From NCBI GenBank assembly GCA_018136815.1, contig CM030931.1, forward strand, positions 5,338,148 through 5,402,147: DNA of 64,000 nt, given 5' to 3'. Numbering within the stretch: position 1 is the first letter of the stretch; the number at the start of each line of letters is the position of its first letter. A program made the translations under genes and the position numbers. This document shows, one piece after another, positions 21,520-32,735 of the stretch. Source of the DNA: Isochrysis galbana (lineage: Eukaryota; Haptophyta; Isochrysidales; Isochrysidaceae). The notes beneath the pieces were generated by a model. It was given only the letters and a program-made list of their open reading frames with translations. It made no database searches and had not been told where the DNA came from.

Positions 21520-22461
21520 TTAATGGTCGAGGAGCTTGACAGCGCCTGACGCTAGGTCGTATACTGCGCCAACGACCATGAGCTCGCCCTTGTCCATGCG
21601 CTCACGGATCGTGGGGTTGTCGCGAGCCTTAGTCACATTGACGCACACGTTGCGCTCAACCATATCTTCAGGACCGGGAGCCTCCAGGTCTTTCTTAATA
21701 TCTAGAAGGAGTTCGGCGAGCGCGGGTGGCTCCTCGCAGATCGCCGCTCTCTGAAGCTGCGCCGCCTTGACGGCGCCACAAGAGGTGTGGCCGAGAATCA
21801 TGAGGACCTTGCATCCAAGGTGCTTGACGGCGTAGTCGATGGATCCAGCGGCGGCGGGCGCATAAACGGAGCCGGCAATCCGCACCGTGAAGATATCGCC
21901 AGCGCATTGGTCGAAGATGGCCTCGACCGGCACGCGCGAGTCTGCGCACCCCACAACACACATGAGGGGCTCTTGCGAGGCGGCAAGCTTGGCGCGGACA
22001 GCGGAATGCGCACCGGCGACAAGCGACAGCGCGGGAGGATTGTCTTTGGGGCAGCCATTCGGGCCCCACTCGCCGCATAGGCCGGAGACGAAGCGCGCGT
22101 TCCCTGCGATCATTGAGTTGAGCACCGACTTGGGCGAGGCAGCCGCGTCGGTCTTGGCGGGGAAGCGTGTGTACGAGCATGCGGGCCCGTGGGAGGACGA
22201 TGCGTGGAAGGCCGCCTTTGCCTGGATGGCCGACTGGTCGCGCATCTTGCGGCTGAGGTTGGTGAGCTGCTGCACTTGGGCGGAGCGCTTTGTTGCGGGA
22301 GGGGGAGGGGGGATAGAGAGATAGGGAGAGCGCGCGGGCGTGCGAGGTCTGCGGCGAGGTATGGGAGGTGGGGGGTCTCGGGCGGGGTTGACGAGGGAAG
22401 GGGGTGGGAGAGGAGGGAAGGAATAGGAGGGAGAGATGTTGCTGAGGTGACTGCGAGGCAT
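21520..22461 (-). CDS. Beta-type carbonic anhydrase
   Basis: A 313-residue zinc enzyme interconverting CO2 and bicarbonate. The zinc ligands are Cys172 in VVGCADSRVP, His225 and Cys228 in GHTSCGAVKAA. The Asp174-Arg176 dyad that gates the active site is intact. The domain spans about residues 105-310. Residues 1-100 are rich in Pro, Ser and Arg and could be a transit peptide, which would fit a plastid or mitochondrial enzyme of carbon concentration. An in-frame ATG at 22710 exists, but the extra sequence is a CT-tract translation (SLSLPPL), so 22461 is preferred. No intron is seen. The family is often regulated by CO2, but no such element can be identified here. Confidence 0.88.
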   Translation of the reverse strand: MPRSHLSNISPSYSFPPLPPPSLVNPARDPPPPIPRRRPRTPARSPYLSIPPPPPATKRSAQVQQLTNLSRKMRDQSAIQAKAAFHASSSHGPACSYTRFPAKTDAAASPKSVLNSMIAGNARFVSGLCGEWGPNGCPKDNPPALSLVAGAHSAVRAKLAASQEPLMCVVGCADSRVPVEAIFDQCAGDIFTVRIAGSVYAPAAAGSIDYAVKHLGCKVLMILGHTSCGAVKAAQLQRAAICEEPPALAELLLDIKKDLEAPGPEDMVERNVCVNVTKARDNPTIRERMDKGELMVVGAVYDLASGAVKLLDH

Positions 22462-22755
22462 CGCGAGAGGGAGGGGAACTGGGGAGGGAGGGAGGGGGGG
22501 GCGGTGGGGTGGGGTGGGAGGCGGAGCAGCGGGGACGAGGAGGAGTGGCGAGGTTGAGAAGAAAGATGCTGGAAGAGAGAGAGAGAAGGGGGAAGGGGAG
22601 GGAGGGAGAGGGAGGGGGCGGGACGGTCGGCGGCGTGGGGTGAGTTCGCAGTGTGTTTGGGGCCGAGGAGAGAAAGAATCCGAGGATTCCATTGCGGTTG
22701 TTTCGGCCACCCCCCCCGGCGGCGGCTAAGTCCGTAGGAGGAAGAGAGAGAGAGC

Positions 22756-22807
<52 letters not shown>

Positions 22808-23006
22808 GTATCTCTCTCTCTCTCTCTCTCTGTCTTCCTTGGAGACGCGTATGAGCCTTTCCCCCTCCTCCGCCTCTCCCGCTTTTCTCCCCTATTCCTC
22901 ACGTAGGAGTTCTCGTAGACTGCTGCTAGACCTCTGTTGCAGAGAGAGAGAGAGTAGAGAGCGAGAGGAGGATGTTTTTCCCCCTTTCTCCACGTAGGGA
23001 CCTATG

Positions 23007-23063
<57 letters not shown>

Positions 23064-23235
23064 GAGGGATGCGGGGTCTTCCTTTCACTGCAACGAGGGG
23101 GGGGAAGGTAAAGAGAGAGTCTCTTCTCCCCCCGCAGCCCCCCCCCCTCGCGCCAAGAGCGGCAACCGGGGTGGCCACGCGAGAGCCCCAACGGTTTCTC
23201 GCCTCGACGGAAGCCCCCCCCCCCCCCCCCCCCAT
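22462..23235 (+). repeat. GA/CT and poly-C tracts upstream of carbonic anhydrase
   Basis: GA/GGGA-rich DNA at 22560-22640, a CT run near 22757-22830, GA runs at 22939-22955 and 23006-23062, and a poly-C run at 23214-23233. Long homopurine-homopyrimidine DNA of this kind can form triplex or slipped structures. Confidence 0.8.
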
Positions 23236-24591
23236 ACTAATATAGTACAATGCTACAGTACGAATGGATGGCACGCGGAGGAGGGCCGGTCCCACTCGAC
23301 CGCGCCACGCGCGAGAAGGAGCCCAAAGCTTCTCCAAGTCTCTCGATCGAGCCTCCTCCCCGGCCGCAGTCTTCTTGTGTTCGGCGCGAAAGCCTGAAGC
23401 AGGAGAGAGAGAAAGCGTCGCGTCGGGGCCCATCACCATCGCGCAACGGAAACAGAAACGGAAACGTTGTCGTCGCCGTTGCAGAGGTTCGTGCGGTTGT
23501 CCATCAGTGGGGGCGTGGGGGGCGAACGGTTGGCCTTGGGCTTGCCGATAGTGTACCCGGTTTCAAAAATCTGAAATCTGAAGATTCTGGAATCTAGAAT
23601 CTAGCTAACACCTATTACCTATTACTACTACGGAGCCGAGATCCGCTACCTGCCTACCGACACCGCCTTCATTTCTTATTTCCCTCATCCCTTATTCTCT
23701 CACCCTCACCCCCGTTCTTGGTTCTCCTCCCTACCCTTCCCCCCTTCACCCTTCATTCCTTTATGTTTTTATGTCTGCTAAAAAATAAAAAAATGTCCTT
23801 TCGAGTCAATGTCAATGTAGGGGGACAGAGGGGAAGGGGAGAAGGGGAAGAGGGGAAGGGGAAGGGGGGGTGGGGGGGGTGGGGGGGGAAGAGGGGTACA
23901 AGCCGCGATGGTTGCCGCATGGGCACCAGCGCGATATGGAGCTGCTGCACGGGACTGGGTGGGTAGGCGGCTTGCCTTCATTTGGTCTCCTTTCCCTCCG
24001 GTTTCTTCCAGTCTCACCCTACCATGAGCCCCCCCGCGAGCACCCCGAAGGAGAGGCCCAGGAGCACCACGTACGCGACGAGAACGGCGTCGCCTTGGCT
24101 CGGCATGAGGGCGCGCCCCGAGAGGGCCTCCTTCGACAAGGATTCATTGTGGTGACGTTGGTGAACATCTCGAGGAGACGAGGAGAAAAAATAAGTCGTT
24201 CGAGGTAGCACCCCCTCCACCACACTCATGAGGGTTCTGAATGCAGCTATTTCCAGACATTCGAAAAATAAAACGACACAACGTAAAGGTAAAGGTAAAG
24301 GTAAAGAATCTGAAGCTAGACACGTGTTGCAACATTCGGATGATAATACGTTTCTCAAATCAGTTCCAACACTCACACAATACAAATCGTTGCGAAAAGA
24401 TATTACGGCTAGGATACAAAGGATTGAGAAAGCACAAAAAGAAAGATACGTGAAATTTTATGCATGAATGGCAAACTACCACATTGAAGGAAAGCAGTAT
24501 ATTCAAAGAGGAATGTCCGGGAGTGGAACTCGATGGGAGGACCGGGAAGAGCGAGGAGGCGAGGAGCAAGGCCTAAATGGGGAGATGGGCT
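23236..24591. other. Intergenic, no supported gene
   Basis: Contains a GGGGAA-rich stretch (23820-23890). A small lysine-rich frame at 24228-24467 (RHSKNKTTQRKGKGKGKE, then RIQRIEKAQKERY) sits in an AT-richer patch; it has no known family and no support as a gene. Confidence 0.35.
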
Positions 24592-24607
24592 AACTATTGT
24601 TATAGTT
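24592..24607 (+). repeat. 5' hairpin of copy B3
   Basis: AACTATTGTTATAGTT followed after 6 bases by ATG at 24614. Confidence 0.85.
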
Positions 24608-24659
24608 TGACCTATGGAGCGTGCCGCGACGCCGCGACCGCTCCCGAGCCCCAGGCGAC

Positions 24660-25165
24660 CCAAGTTGTTCTGTCATATATGATATCATATATGATATCTC
24701 AGTATTAGTTGCTCTAGACCTGATACAGAGTGTCATATGACAAGACTAGAGGCTACAATTCAACTAGTTTTACTAGTAATAGTAAAAGTTCGGGCGCGGG
24801 AAATACCGGCGCTCCCAGCTCCGAGCCCCTCCCCCCCCCCCATGGCCGCTAACCTGATGTGCAGCAACGATGGCGGCGGCGACGACGGCGATGACGAGTG
24901 TCACACCGCCGTGGACCGTGGAGTGGGGGCGGCGCCATGTGGAGACGCTCCAGGGGTGCCGCTGTGGGAGCTTGAAATGGTTAGTCATCGAGCAGCAGCA
25001 TGCAGCATCCGATTCTAAGTACTGGTACTGAGTAAGAAGATTTTTATCATAATGGCGGGTTTATATGTGTAGATGTTTGGAGCAAGTATCATATGATATC
25101 AGATGTATGACATCATACTCAGTTCCATGGCAAGTGTCATATGACGGTATGACGGAACAACTTGG
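24660..25165 (+). mobile_element. 506-base MITE with 8-base target-site duplication
   Basis: Ends are CCAAGTTGTTCTGTCATA and, inverted, CCAAGTTGTTCCGTCATA (one mismatch in 18). The duplication CAGGCGAC lies at 24652-24659 and 25166-25173; eight bases is the hAT-superfamily size. Subterminal palindromes such as CATATATGATATCATATATG are dense. It carries no transposase. A right-hand part of the same element lies at 58127-58489. Confidence 0.85.
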
Positions 25166-25437
25166 CAGGCGACCCTCGCCACCGCGCCCCACCTGGGACG
25201 CCCCATGCCGCCCGAGGCGGCTCGTCAGAAAGCCCTCTCAAAGCCCATACAGCCCATCCAAACCACACCCGCGCAAGCGCGCGGGGTGGCGAGCACTGGC
25301 ACCGAACAGGTTGCCACCATGGCTCTGCGTAGCATGCAGGGGATCTTTGAGACCCCCTCCAACAGTGGGAAACCCTCCCACCCCAAGAGCACCTCATGTG
25401 GAAGGGAAGCTCAGCTGCCCTTCCCATGTTGGAAACC

Positions 25438-25640
25438 GCCTCCAGGAGCCTCCAGGGGCCGCCAGAGGGCAGCTGCAGGCCTGCCGCAGGCGCGCCATCG
25501 CGCGTGCCGCAGGCAGCAGGAGAGGGGAGAGAGAGCGCGGAAAAGGGGGTGGGCGGAGCGAGAGCTCCGCTCACCGAAAAATCGGTAAGTCCCGCTCCTG
25601 TTTACGGGATAAGTCGGGACAGAGTCGGCCGCCCACTCGG
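25438..25640 (+). repeat. D-type 3' fragment fused to B3
   Basis: From CCTCCAGGAGCCTCCAGGGG to GGAGACACAGGAGGAAGGG this matches 43822-44040 at high identity. Confidence 0.7.
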
Positions 25641-25890
25641 AGACACAGGAGGAAGGGATCCTCCGATCCAAATGCTGCCGAATATTCAGTGGCCCACCTA
25701 CGTAGATGTGCCCGCAAAAGATGCAGGCCTTCGGGCGCACGTTCTTTGCGCGCCCATCCGTCTCGACGATGGTGGACCACTCCAATGCGCTACCCTCGAG
25801 GTCCTCCAGCGGTTGTCTGCCCCAGTCATGGGCCCTGCTGCAACTGCTGAGGGAGCTGCTGCTGTTGTCGCTCGTTGCCATCGCCGCGCG
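25641..25890 (-). other. Possible BED-like zinc-finger fragment of a transposase
   Basis: The minus-strand frame has KACIFCGHIYVGGPLNIRQHL, a C-x2-C ... H arrangement like the N-terminal finger of hAT proteins. It overlaps the D-type repeat at its end and has no catalytic core. Confidence 0.35.
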
Positions 25891-26089
25891 GCCGCACGGC
25901 CACGCACCACGTTCCTTCTTTCACTTATGAATATAAAATTGTAATGATAGCAGGTTATCAGGTCCAATAGACCTGACGACCTTCTATAAGAACCTGATAA
26001 AAACCTGACGTCCCATCCAGGGTCGGTGATGTTGCGGTATAACCGCAACAAGCGCAACGGCAGCGGCGCGTGACGCGGACATTGGATAT

Positions 26090-27237
26090 TTGCTTGGATA
26101 TTTGGGGGGGGGAGTCTCGGGTTACGACAAGCTGGTCGTCTTCATCGACTCGCTCACTCGATGGATTGAGGCTGAGCCGTCGAATGGGGATCCCTCGTCG
26201 GAGATGGCCTTGGACATGTTCATCCGCTTGATTGTGACGCGTTATGGAGTCCCTAGGCAGCTTCGAACCGACGCCGGTTCGAATCTTTGTTCGGTTCTTG
26301 TTTCGCGTATTCTGGAGCTCACCGGGACTGATTTGTCGAGTACAGAGCCGTACCGACATGAAGGTGTAGGCTTCGTCGAACGCGCTCAGCAAACGCTCAT
26401 TCGTTTGATGCGCGCCTCGAACGAGGGTGGCGGTCATTGGGTCGACCATTTGCCGTTCCTACTCCTCTCGTTGAGGGCTTCTTCCGGTCGTGTTACCTCC
26501 CGGTCTCCAGCGTCTTTGATCTTTGGGCGTGAGTTGCGTCTGCCCGCTCAACTTTCTGATCCGAAGTCCGTTTCGCCTACTGCTCTCGAGGCGGCGTCCG
26601 CCGACGTTCGCTCGTACGCATCCAGGCTCAATGCGAGCCTCCGCCTCTCATGGTCCAGCGCTCTCGAGGCTACCCTAGCCGCTCAGGCTGAGTCGGCCCG
26701 TGACGCTACCATCAAGTCTCAAAGACCAGCGCGTTTCGAACCTGGGGATCGCGTCTGCATGCGATTACCAGGCCGTGCCAACAAGTTGCAATTCATCTAC
26801 TCGGGTCCCTACCGCGTCGTAGAGGCTCTGTCCGACACTAGGTACCGACTCCGTGATTTGGAGAACCGGTTAGTCAAGGAGGAGGTGCATATCTCGAACC
26901 TCCGGCCGTATCATACTTTCGTTGATGAAGAGCCGCTGGCTGACGACGAGTACATCGTTGAAAAGTTGCTCGATCGTCGTAGCCATGGCGATTCTATCGA
27001 GTACCTCGTGAAGTGGCGTGGCTATTCTATTCGAGAAGCCACCTGGGAGCCTCGTTCCGAGTTGCTCCGTCGTTGTTCTGATTTGCTTGATGATTATGAT
27101 CGCTCCGTCGAAGAGACTTGTCCAGAAGATGTTGAGTCCCCGGAAGCAACTTCTTCGTCGGCCAGGGATACTCCTCTTCCTCCCGTTCTCGATGCGCCGT
27201 CGTCGCGCACTCGATCCAGGCTCCATTCTCGTTGATC
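26090..27237 (+). mobile_element. Ty3/gypsy chromovirus pol fossil: integrase and chromodomain
   Basis: Only the end of pol is present. The integrase core reads DKLVVFIDSLTRWIEAEP and LRTDAGSNLCS, and a downstream region has the GPY/F module GPYRVVEAL. A chromodomain follows with EYLVKWRGYSIREATWEPRS. Such chromodomains guide integration to marked chromatin in known chromoviruses. Everything upstream of integrase is missing, so the copy is a truncated fossil with at least one large loss. A 3' LTR follows at 27623. Confidence 0.85.
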
Positions 27238-27622
27238 CCATGTCTTGGGTAAGGGACCCGTCCCTCTAGGCTAGCCCCACGCCTCGGCTAGGGCTCCGAG
27301 TTCAAGTTTCCGTCCGAGCGAATCATGGAGGTGATGAACGCGTGCTGCCTGCGCTCTACACCCGGCGCAACACCCGAGCAAAGCTCTTGTAAAAGGGAGA
27401 AGTGGGTGGGGCAGTGCGTACGAAAGAGGCCGCCGCGTTAAGCCGCCGATTTCGTGCTCGCTTTGGATCCAAAGGGTGTTCTTGTCTCCACGTTTCGCTC
27501 GCTATGTTCCGTTGCTTCTTGTTCCGATTCTGACCTCTAGTCAGCTCAGGTTCCAGGTTCCAGGTCTCTGTTTCCAGGTTCACCGCTCGACATCGGGAGA
27601 CGTCTCGATCTTAGTCGGGGGG

Positions 27623-28750
27623 TGTCGCATTCATCCTAGATGATGCGATTTCCAGGCTCTTGTTTCCAGGTCCTTCGCCGTGCGGCCACACGGCGAAGCT
27701 CAGGTACTTCTAGGTTGGTAGGGTTCGTCCCTAGCGATCTAGAATTCGAGTTCTCGTTTCGTTCCTTCTAGCCTGTTTGTCAGGTCTAGATTCCAGGTTT
27801 CCTCCTTTCGGGCAATCTTGACCCAAAGGAGCCAGGTCGCCTGTCACTCGCTGCGCGCTTGTCTCAGGCTCTCGAGTTACCTTGTGAAGGCTTGTTTAGC
27901 TTCTTGCAAGGCTTGTTGTTTCTTGTTGAGTTCCGGTTCTTGCTTGGGACTTGCTCACTTTCACTTTCGTTGTCATTGTCGTCCAGGCCTGTTCTTCGTA
28001 GGTTCCGCTTGGCTTGGTTAGGGTTTCGTTGCCTTCCGGCGTTTGGCGTTCGTCTTGGCGTTCGGAAACTTCCTCTCACATTCCCTAGGTCCGCTACCCT
28101 TGGCTTGTAGGTCCTTGCTTCTTTCTTCTCGGTCAAGGTTTTGGCGAGCGAGTCGGTTGCTCTATCCGCTCGAGATTTGAGGTTTAATTTGCCATCTCCC
28201 CTTGGAGATCGGTGTAGGTTCGCTTCTTAGGTGAGGGAATCTTTCCCCTTGATGCAAGCTACATGCAAGCCTTGGCCCCTTTGGTGTTTCTTCCCCTTGG
28301 TTGCTACTCAGGGTTGTTCGTTAGAAGCGTCTAGAAGGTTCACGCTCAACGGCAAGATTTATTCGGTCGTGAAGACATCTCGTTGCGATCTGTATCCAAA
28401 GTGATCGCCGTGGTCGCGCGACATGACGCTCCCCTTCGGACTCTCCGCTACGTGGGGAAGTTACAACGGAGACACGCTCCGGCCGTCGCTGCGGAGTCTC
28501 TCTCTCTCTCTCGCTCTCTCTCTCCGTCTCTCGCGACGTGTTTGAGTTATCGGTGATTTGGGGTCGCGGTTGCTTGATAATTTGCTTGGTTTAGGTGAAT
28601 GATTCCGGTATGTTCGTGAGTCGGTGTAACCTGTTGTTCTCAGCTTCGTTGTCCGTCGTTGTTCGCTGCGTCGCTGCACTCAAGCAGCTTAGGCCTCCCT
28701 CCCTGAGGGAAGAGTTCTTTGTAGGTCTAACAATCTCTTACAACCCATCA
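27623..28750 (+). mobile_element. 3' LTR of the Ty3/gypsy fossil (end approximate)
   Basis: A purine-rich AGTCGGGGGG precedes TGTCGCATTCATCC, as expected for a polypurine tract and LTR start. The first 180 bases recur, diverged, at 42920-43076 and 44827-44880. The right end is set roughly before 28750. It includes a CT-rich patch at 28497-28526. The divergence from the other scraps suggests an old family. Confidence 0.65.
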
Positions 28751-29772
28751 CACTAGGGCCGCTAGGAGCGCCTCGCCGCCCCACAGTCCTTCGTTCGCCG
28801 TTCGTTCCCTGTCCATACACCCGAATGGGGTTGCCCGACCCAGTCCAGAATTTCATTCACCCGACTCCCGGTGGGGAGGAGGGCCAAAGCGCCGCGCTAG
28901 CCGCCGGTGCCGCTCGCGACGGAGTGGCTCAGAGCCCTCCGGCTCCGCTCGACTCGACAACCCCACGCGCGCCGCGGCCCCAAATTTCCGATTTATTTCG
29001 TTCAAAAATGTTGGTTTCTATGTGGCCCCCAAACTTAGGTTCGAGTTTCTCGAAACTCTGGCCGGGGCCAAGGGGCGGGGCAGGGGCAGGGCGCAGGGGC
29101 AGGGGCGTCGGGCGTCGGGCGTGGGGGTGTGAGGGAGGGGACGCCCGTGCCCGTGCCCCCCAAATTTCGATCAATTTTCTTTATTTGAGCAGAGCCCCAA
29201 ACTTTACAAGAAAATTCTCAAAAGTCTGGCATTTGCCGAATACCCATAGTAGTATACTTTTAATATGTTAAATGTGATATGTGGGACTTTTTCAGGCTCG
29301 CTCTGGCTCTGATAAAAAAACGGGGACTACGACTACAACAAGTTTCTACTTCAATCGAAAGCCGGGAAGCAGGAAGCACCCGCTCAGCGGTGGACGGCGA
29401 GCGGTGGGCGGCGGAAGGTCGCCCTGCGGTCTCGGCGTCCGCGTGGCGCGAGGGAGGCCCCTTCGGGAGCAAGGGCAGGCTGAAATACCGACCAATCATA
29501 CCGTCTCACCTCCGCCGTGGAGCAAGCCAAATGGGCGAATTCCTCTTCGATGCAGCACTTGGCGCGAGAGGCACGCCCCGCATCACAACCGCCCAACACC
29601 AAGTGGTGCCGGCCAACCAGGCGCGGCACGAGCTGCAAGGGGGTAGTGATGCCCAGGATAGTGCCAGGGAGAAGTGGGACATCCGTTTCATCAACGATTC
29701 CTGCTATATGACGCCCTTTCTCCGCCTGCTATTCATCTGATGCTCGCAAGCTTGCTTGGGTTGCGCTTGCAG
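28751..29772. other. Intergenic, G-rich, no gene seen
   Basis: GGGGC repeats at 29070-29130. Frames here have no domain. The last part could hold an upstream exon of the DUF6940-like gene. Confidence 0.35.
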
Positions 29773-30471
29773 GCGCATGGGTCGTGAGCAACATCCGGCA
29801 GACGAAAAGGGCAAACGGCGAGCTACTCGACGATCCTGCACCGCTCACGTGCGCATTTGTATTTAGTTGCAAGTCACCCTCGGCCCGCACATCTTTACGC
29901 TCACCAACCTACCGTTTTGCGCAGGTGGGCCAGTGCAATCATTGCGCTGCGCTCAGGCGAGCTTGGGCCATTCCTCGACGCACGGCTTGCAACCTCTCCG
30001 CATCAAAAGGCACTGTTCTGGGAGACATCACCGCTGTCTGCCTCGCGCCTATTGTTGCCATTCGAGTTTGCGACCCTCCCCGCGCCGCACCTCACGCATG
30101 CCCAGTCCGACGGCTCCGCCTTTGCAGCACATTTCCGTGCCGCGGCTCCCCACATGGTAGCAACGTTCACCAATGTGGGCGGCGACGCTACCCTCGTCTG
30201 TCCGTGCCCTCCCCGTACGGGCGGTGCGTCGAGACACGTTGAGGACTCGCTACATGCGCCCTCGCATGCACACCTGGCTGCGTTTGTGCATTTTGCTGAC
30301 CCGTCTCAACGCGACGCCTTATGGCGTGCCGTTGGGGAGGCAGCTGAGCACGCAGCCCGGCGTACGTCACTCACGTGGATCTCGACGGCAGGTTCGGGGG
30401 TGCCGTGGCTGCACGTGCGTCTTGACTCACGGCCTAAGTACTACAAACACATTCCGTACACCAAACCTTGA
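29773..30471 (+). CDS. DUF6940-like protein, 5' end undetermined
   Basis: Two exons are supported: 29773-29848 and 29925-30471, with a 76-base GT-AG intron; the join reads DDPAPLT-WASAIIALRSGE. The second exon carries FWETSPLSASRLLLPFEFAT, then AHFRAAAPHMVATFTNVGGD, AHLAAFVHFAD and, near the end, GVPWLHVRLDSRPKYYKHIP. From memory this pattern (F-W-E-T ... F-x-N-x-x-G-D-A ... W-L-H-V-R-L-D-x-x-P-K-Y-Y) is that of the uncharacterised DUF6940 family, found in bacteria and algae. Function is unknown. A start codon cannot be placed: the first exon opens at an acceptor-like CTTGCAG. Confidence 0.65.
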
Positions 30472-31149
30472 GACTATTCGCGCTGGATGTTTGTAAGAAT
30501 GCAACGAGCCCAGCAATCTGTGTCACCCAACCCAATGATGAGGTGGCCAACCTCCTGACACCTTTCCACCACAGTCGTGGCCACATGCCGCCATGCCACC
30601 CAATGCCGATTTCATATGCATACCATGCACAGATGTAGCTCGAACCGGCACATGAACGTGACGTTAATGTATTATGCGCATAGGATAGCAAAATGTGCTA
30701 TCCCATTCAATGTCAATTTTAGTATGCAGGCGCAAAAGCTGCAAGTGGCGTTGTTGTGCGGCAGGTGCGTGTGTGATGTGAGGCGGGTCATCGAGAATTG
30801 CACTTCTTAATTTAACGCTCGCCTAGGGGTGTGTGCACCCAGTTGCGCGCGTGGGGTGCTCGGAGTGCTAGGCGGTGATGGCTGAGCGGTCGCGTTCCTT
30901 CGGCAATATGGGGCATCACTCAATTGAGCCATCAAATGTCCGTAGCCCATTTACGATAATACTCGAATATATGTAAACATAACAATGTTCCGTCGACAAA
31001 CACATTTAATTATCTCCGGTGGATCGCTTAAACATGATCTTCGACCCATGTAACATTTAATATAGCCCAAGTTTCCCTCTGTCAGCCAGGTGGCGAGCTC
31101 CCCGACTCGTCGTGGAACCGGCAGGATGGCCGAGCATAAGCATCCAAAG
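30472..31149. other. Intergenic, no gene seen
   Basis: Downstream flank of the DUF6940-like gene. Nothing recognisable on either strand. Confidence 0.4.
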
Positions 31150-31706
31150 ACGTAAAAAAAATCTTCTTAAAATTCCCCGCTACTTGTGCGGCGAGAGGCA
31201 CAGTGCTATTGAACCTCCCTACTACCCAACCCTAACCCCTGTCAACCCCCTTCCCCTTCCCCCGTTCTCTCTTAAGCGGAGAAGCTGGTTCCGGGGGGCC
31301 GTGCGCGCTGCTTCGGTCAGGAGTCGGAGAGAGGGGGGCGGGAGACTGTGGCTTCTCCTTGGTTCTAACTTCTGCTCGAGATTCCCTCCCTTGCATCTCG
31401 TGTGCTCTTTCTTTGGTCTACATTAAGTTGTCTACTAAAAAAGTTAGATTATCCTAAGTGATGTTTCGTATATCCAACCCTCTCGCCGCCTGCAAGAGGT
31501 CTTCCGATGTTTCCAGGTTGAAATCTTTATCCACCATGTAAAGAGGGCTTATCACTTATCATCTTCCGTATATGTTTGTTGCTCGAGGCGTGTAGCCCCA
31601 TCTTCTCTCGTTGTTTTTTTAGCCTTTGAAAGAAACCGACCTTCGCCGTTACTCATAGGTGGTATCTCGCAAGAATTGCTTTTAAGATCGACCTAACGGA
31701 CCTAGG
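31150..31706 (-). mobile_element. LINE A copy A5, 5'-truncated 3' end
   Basis: The minus strand encodes the last 75 or so residues of ORF2 (ending near 31460) and the 3' tail, finishing in AAGAAGATTTTTTTT at 31150. 5' truncation is the usual outcome of L1-type insertion. No clear target-site duplication was found. Confidence 0.8.
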
Positions 31707-31709
31707 GGT

Positions 31710-31860
31710 AAGCACAAGTATCCGGATATTTGTCTTGGATATTTGGGTGGATTTGCTCCACATATATATCTCTAGATATTTCAGGGATATTTGGGCTCTT
31801 GCTGGGATATCTATACAGGTTATTTGGGTTCTAGAACAGTAAACACGTTTAACAGTAGTT
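31710..31860 (+). repeat. GGATATTT-rich patch
   Basis: At least five GGATATTTG-like units in AT-rich DNA; two more lie at 26083-26106 just before the gypsy fossil. Confidence 0.5.
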
Positions 31861-31946
31861 AGCTAAGGAGCAACACCGCTTCACAGGGCTCCTACGCGCA
31901 TTCATTCAACCCGGCGTTTGCATACGGGCGGGTCGATGAGCTTTGG

Positions 31947-32735
31947 GTGCGGCGTCTTAGCGCCTTGGCATGCTTTGCTAATATCTACGATGCGAGTAAT
32001 GGGTTGCAGCGAGAGCTCTCTTCCTACCCAGCGGTCGAGAACCCTCGGATGCATGCGGAAGCTCGCCGTTTAGTCGGGGGGGTGACCCCGACCCAATTCG
32101 TCCAACCCTGGGAGCACGGCACTGGACACCAGAAAGCCACCGGGTTGTACCTCACCAAAGGGCTGCCGCCTCTCCAGCCAACCTGCGTCGTGGATGGCCG
32201 TGAGTCGGCCAAGGCTAACCTCTCTCCTTCACCGCACCGTGGCGCTCCTCGCAGCCGCACCTACGTCGGTGTAGCTGGAGCGATGGCGATCCATTGGATG
32301 CCTGTTCTTCTTCGACATTTGGGCCAACAGCGAGACGAGACATCGACGAAGAAATTGTCCGCGTTAGAGCTACTCGCTTGCGCGCGGCGCAGCCTATTGG
32401 ACCGGCCTTCACTTAGCTCGACCGAGGCTACCGCCTACGAGCCGTGGTCGGCTCTTCATCGTTATGAGAGGGGGAGGGAAACTAGTGAAGTTTCTTCCGA
32501 CCCCGTTGTTTCCCGTCCAGCTACTCCCGAGTCAGACAACCACGAGGACCAAAAAGAAACCCACGATAACCACGACAACGACACACCACTCTACGCCGCC
32601 GAGTCTACTCTCCACGACCCATTCTCTCCATGGACCGCCCCGCCTCCGGCACGCGCGAGCTCGCCGCGTCCGACGACGCCGACGACTCTCCGGAAGCGGC
32701 GCCAACAATGGCAATCATTCGGAGTGAACGGGTGA
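31947..32735 (+). CDS. Unrecognised open frame of 262 residues
   Basis: The frame opens MRRLSALACFANIYDASNGL, has an ordered-looking first 170 residues (HAEARRLVGGVTPTQFVQPW) and a charged, His/Asp-rich tail. No family is recognised. It lies between two LINE fragments and its tail overlaps the start of A3, so it may be an element-borne or decayed gene rather than a host gene. Confidence 0.3.
   Translation: MRRLSALACFANIYDASNGLQRELSSYPAVENPRMHAEARRLVGGVTPTQFVQPWEHGTGHQKATGLYLTKGLPPLQPTCVVDGRESAKANLSPSPHRGAPRSRTYVGVAGAMAIHWMPVLLRHLGQQRDETSTKKLSALELLACARRSLLDRPSLSSTEATAYEPWSALHRYERGRETSEVSSDPVVSRPATPESDNHEDQKETHDNHDNDTPLYAAESTLHDPFSPWTAPPPARASSPRPTTPTTLRKRRQQWQSFGVNG

Larger units (their letters stand above)
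24592..25437 (+). mobile_element. Family B copy B3, split by a MITE
   Basis: The B hairpin (24592-24607) and ATG at 24614 open this copy. A short duplication of GACGCCGC shifts its frame early. At 24660 a MITE interrupts it, and B sequence resumes at 25174 (MPPEAARQKALSKPIQPIQT) until about 25437. Beyond that point the sequence changes to D-type. Confidence 0.75.

Noticed and set aside
22462-22710. Longer N-terminus for carbonic anhydrase
   Set aside because: The added residues are Ser-Leu-Pro repeats from a CT tract, not a plausible conserved leader.
26270-26290. GCCGGTTCGAATC resembles a tRNA T-arm or tRNA primer site
   Set aside because: It lies inside integrase coding sequence; the rest of a tRNA is missing.
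30868-30945. GGTGATGGCTGAGCGGTCGC looked like the 5' end of a tRNA-Leu or tRNA-Ser
   Set aside because: No anticodon arm, no T-arm consensus and no pairing acceptor end.
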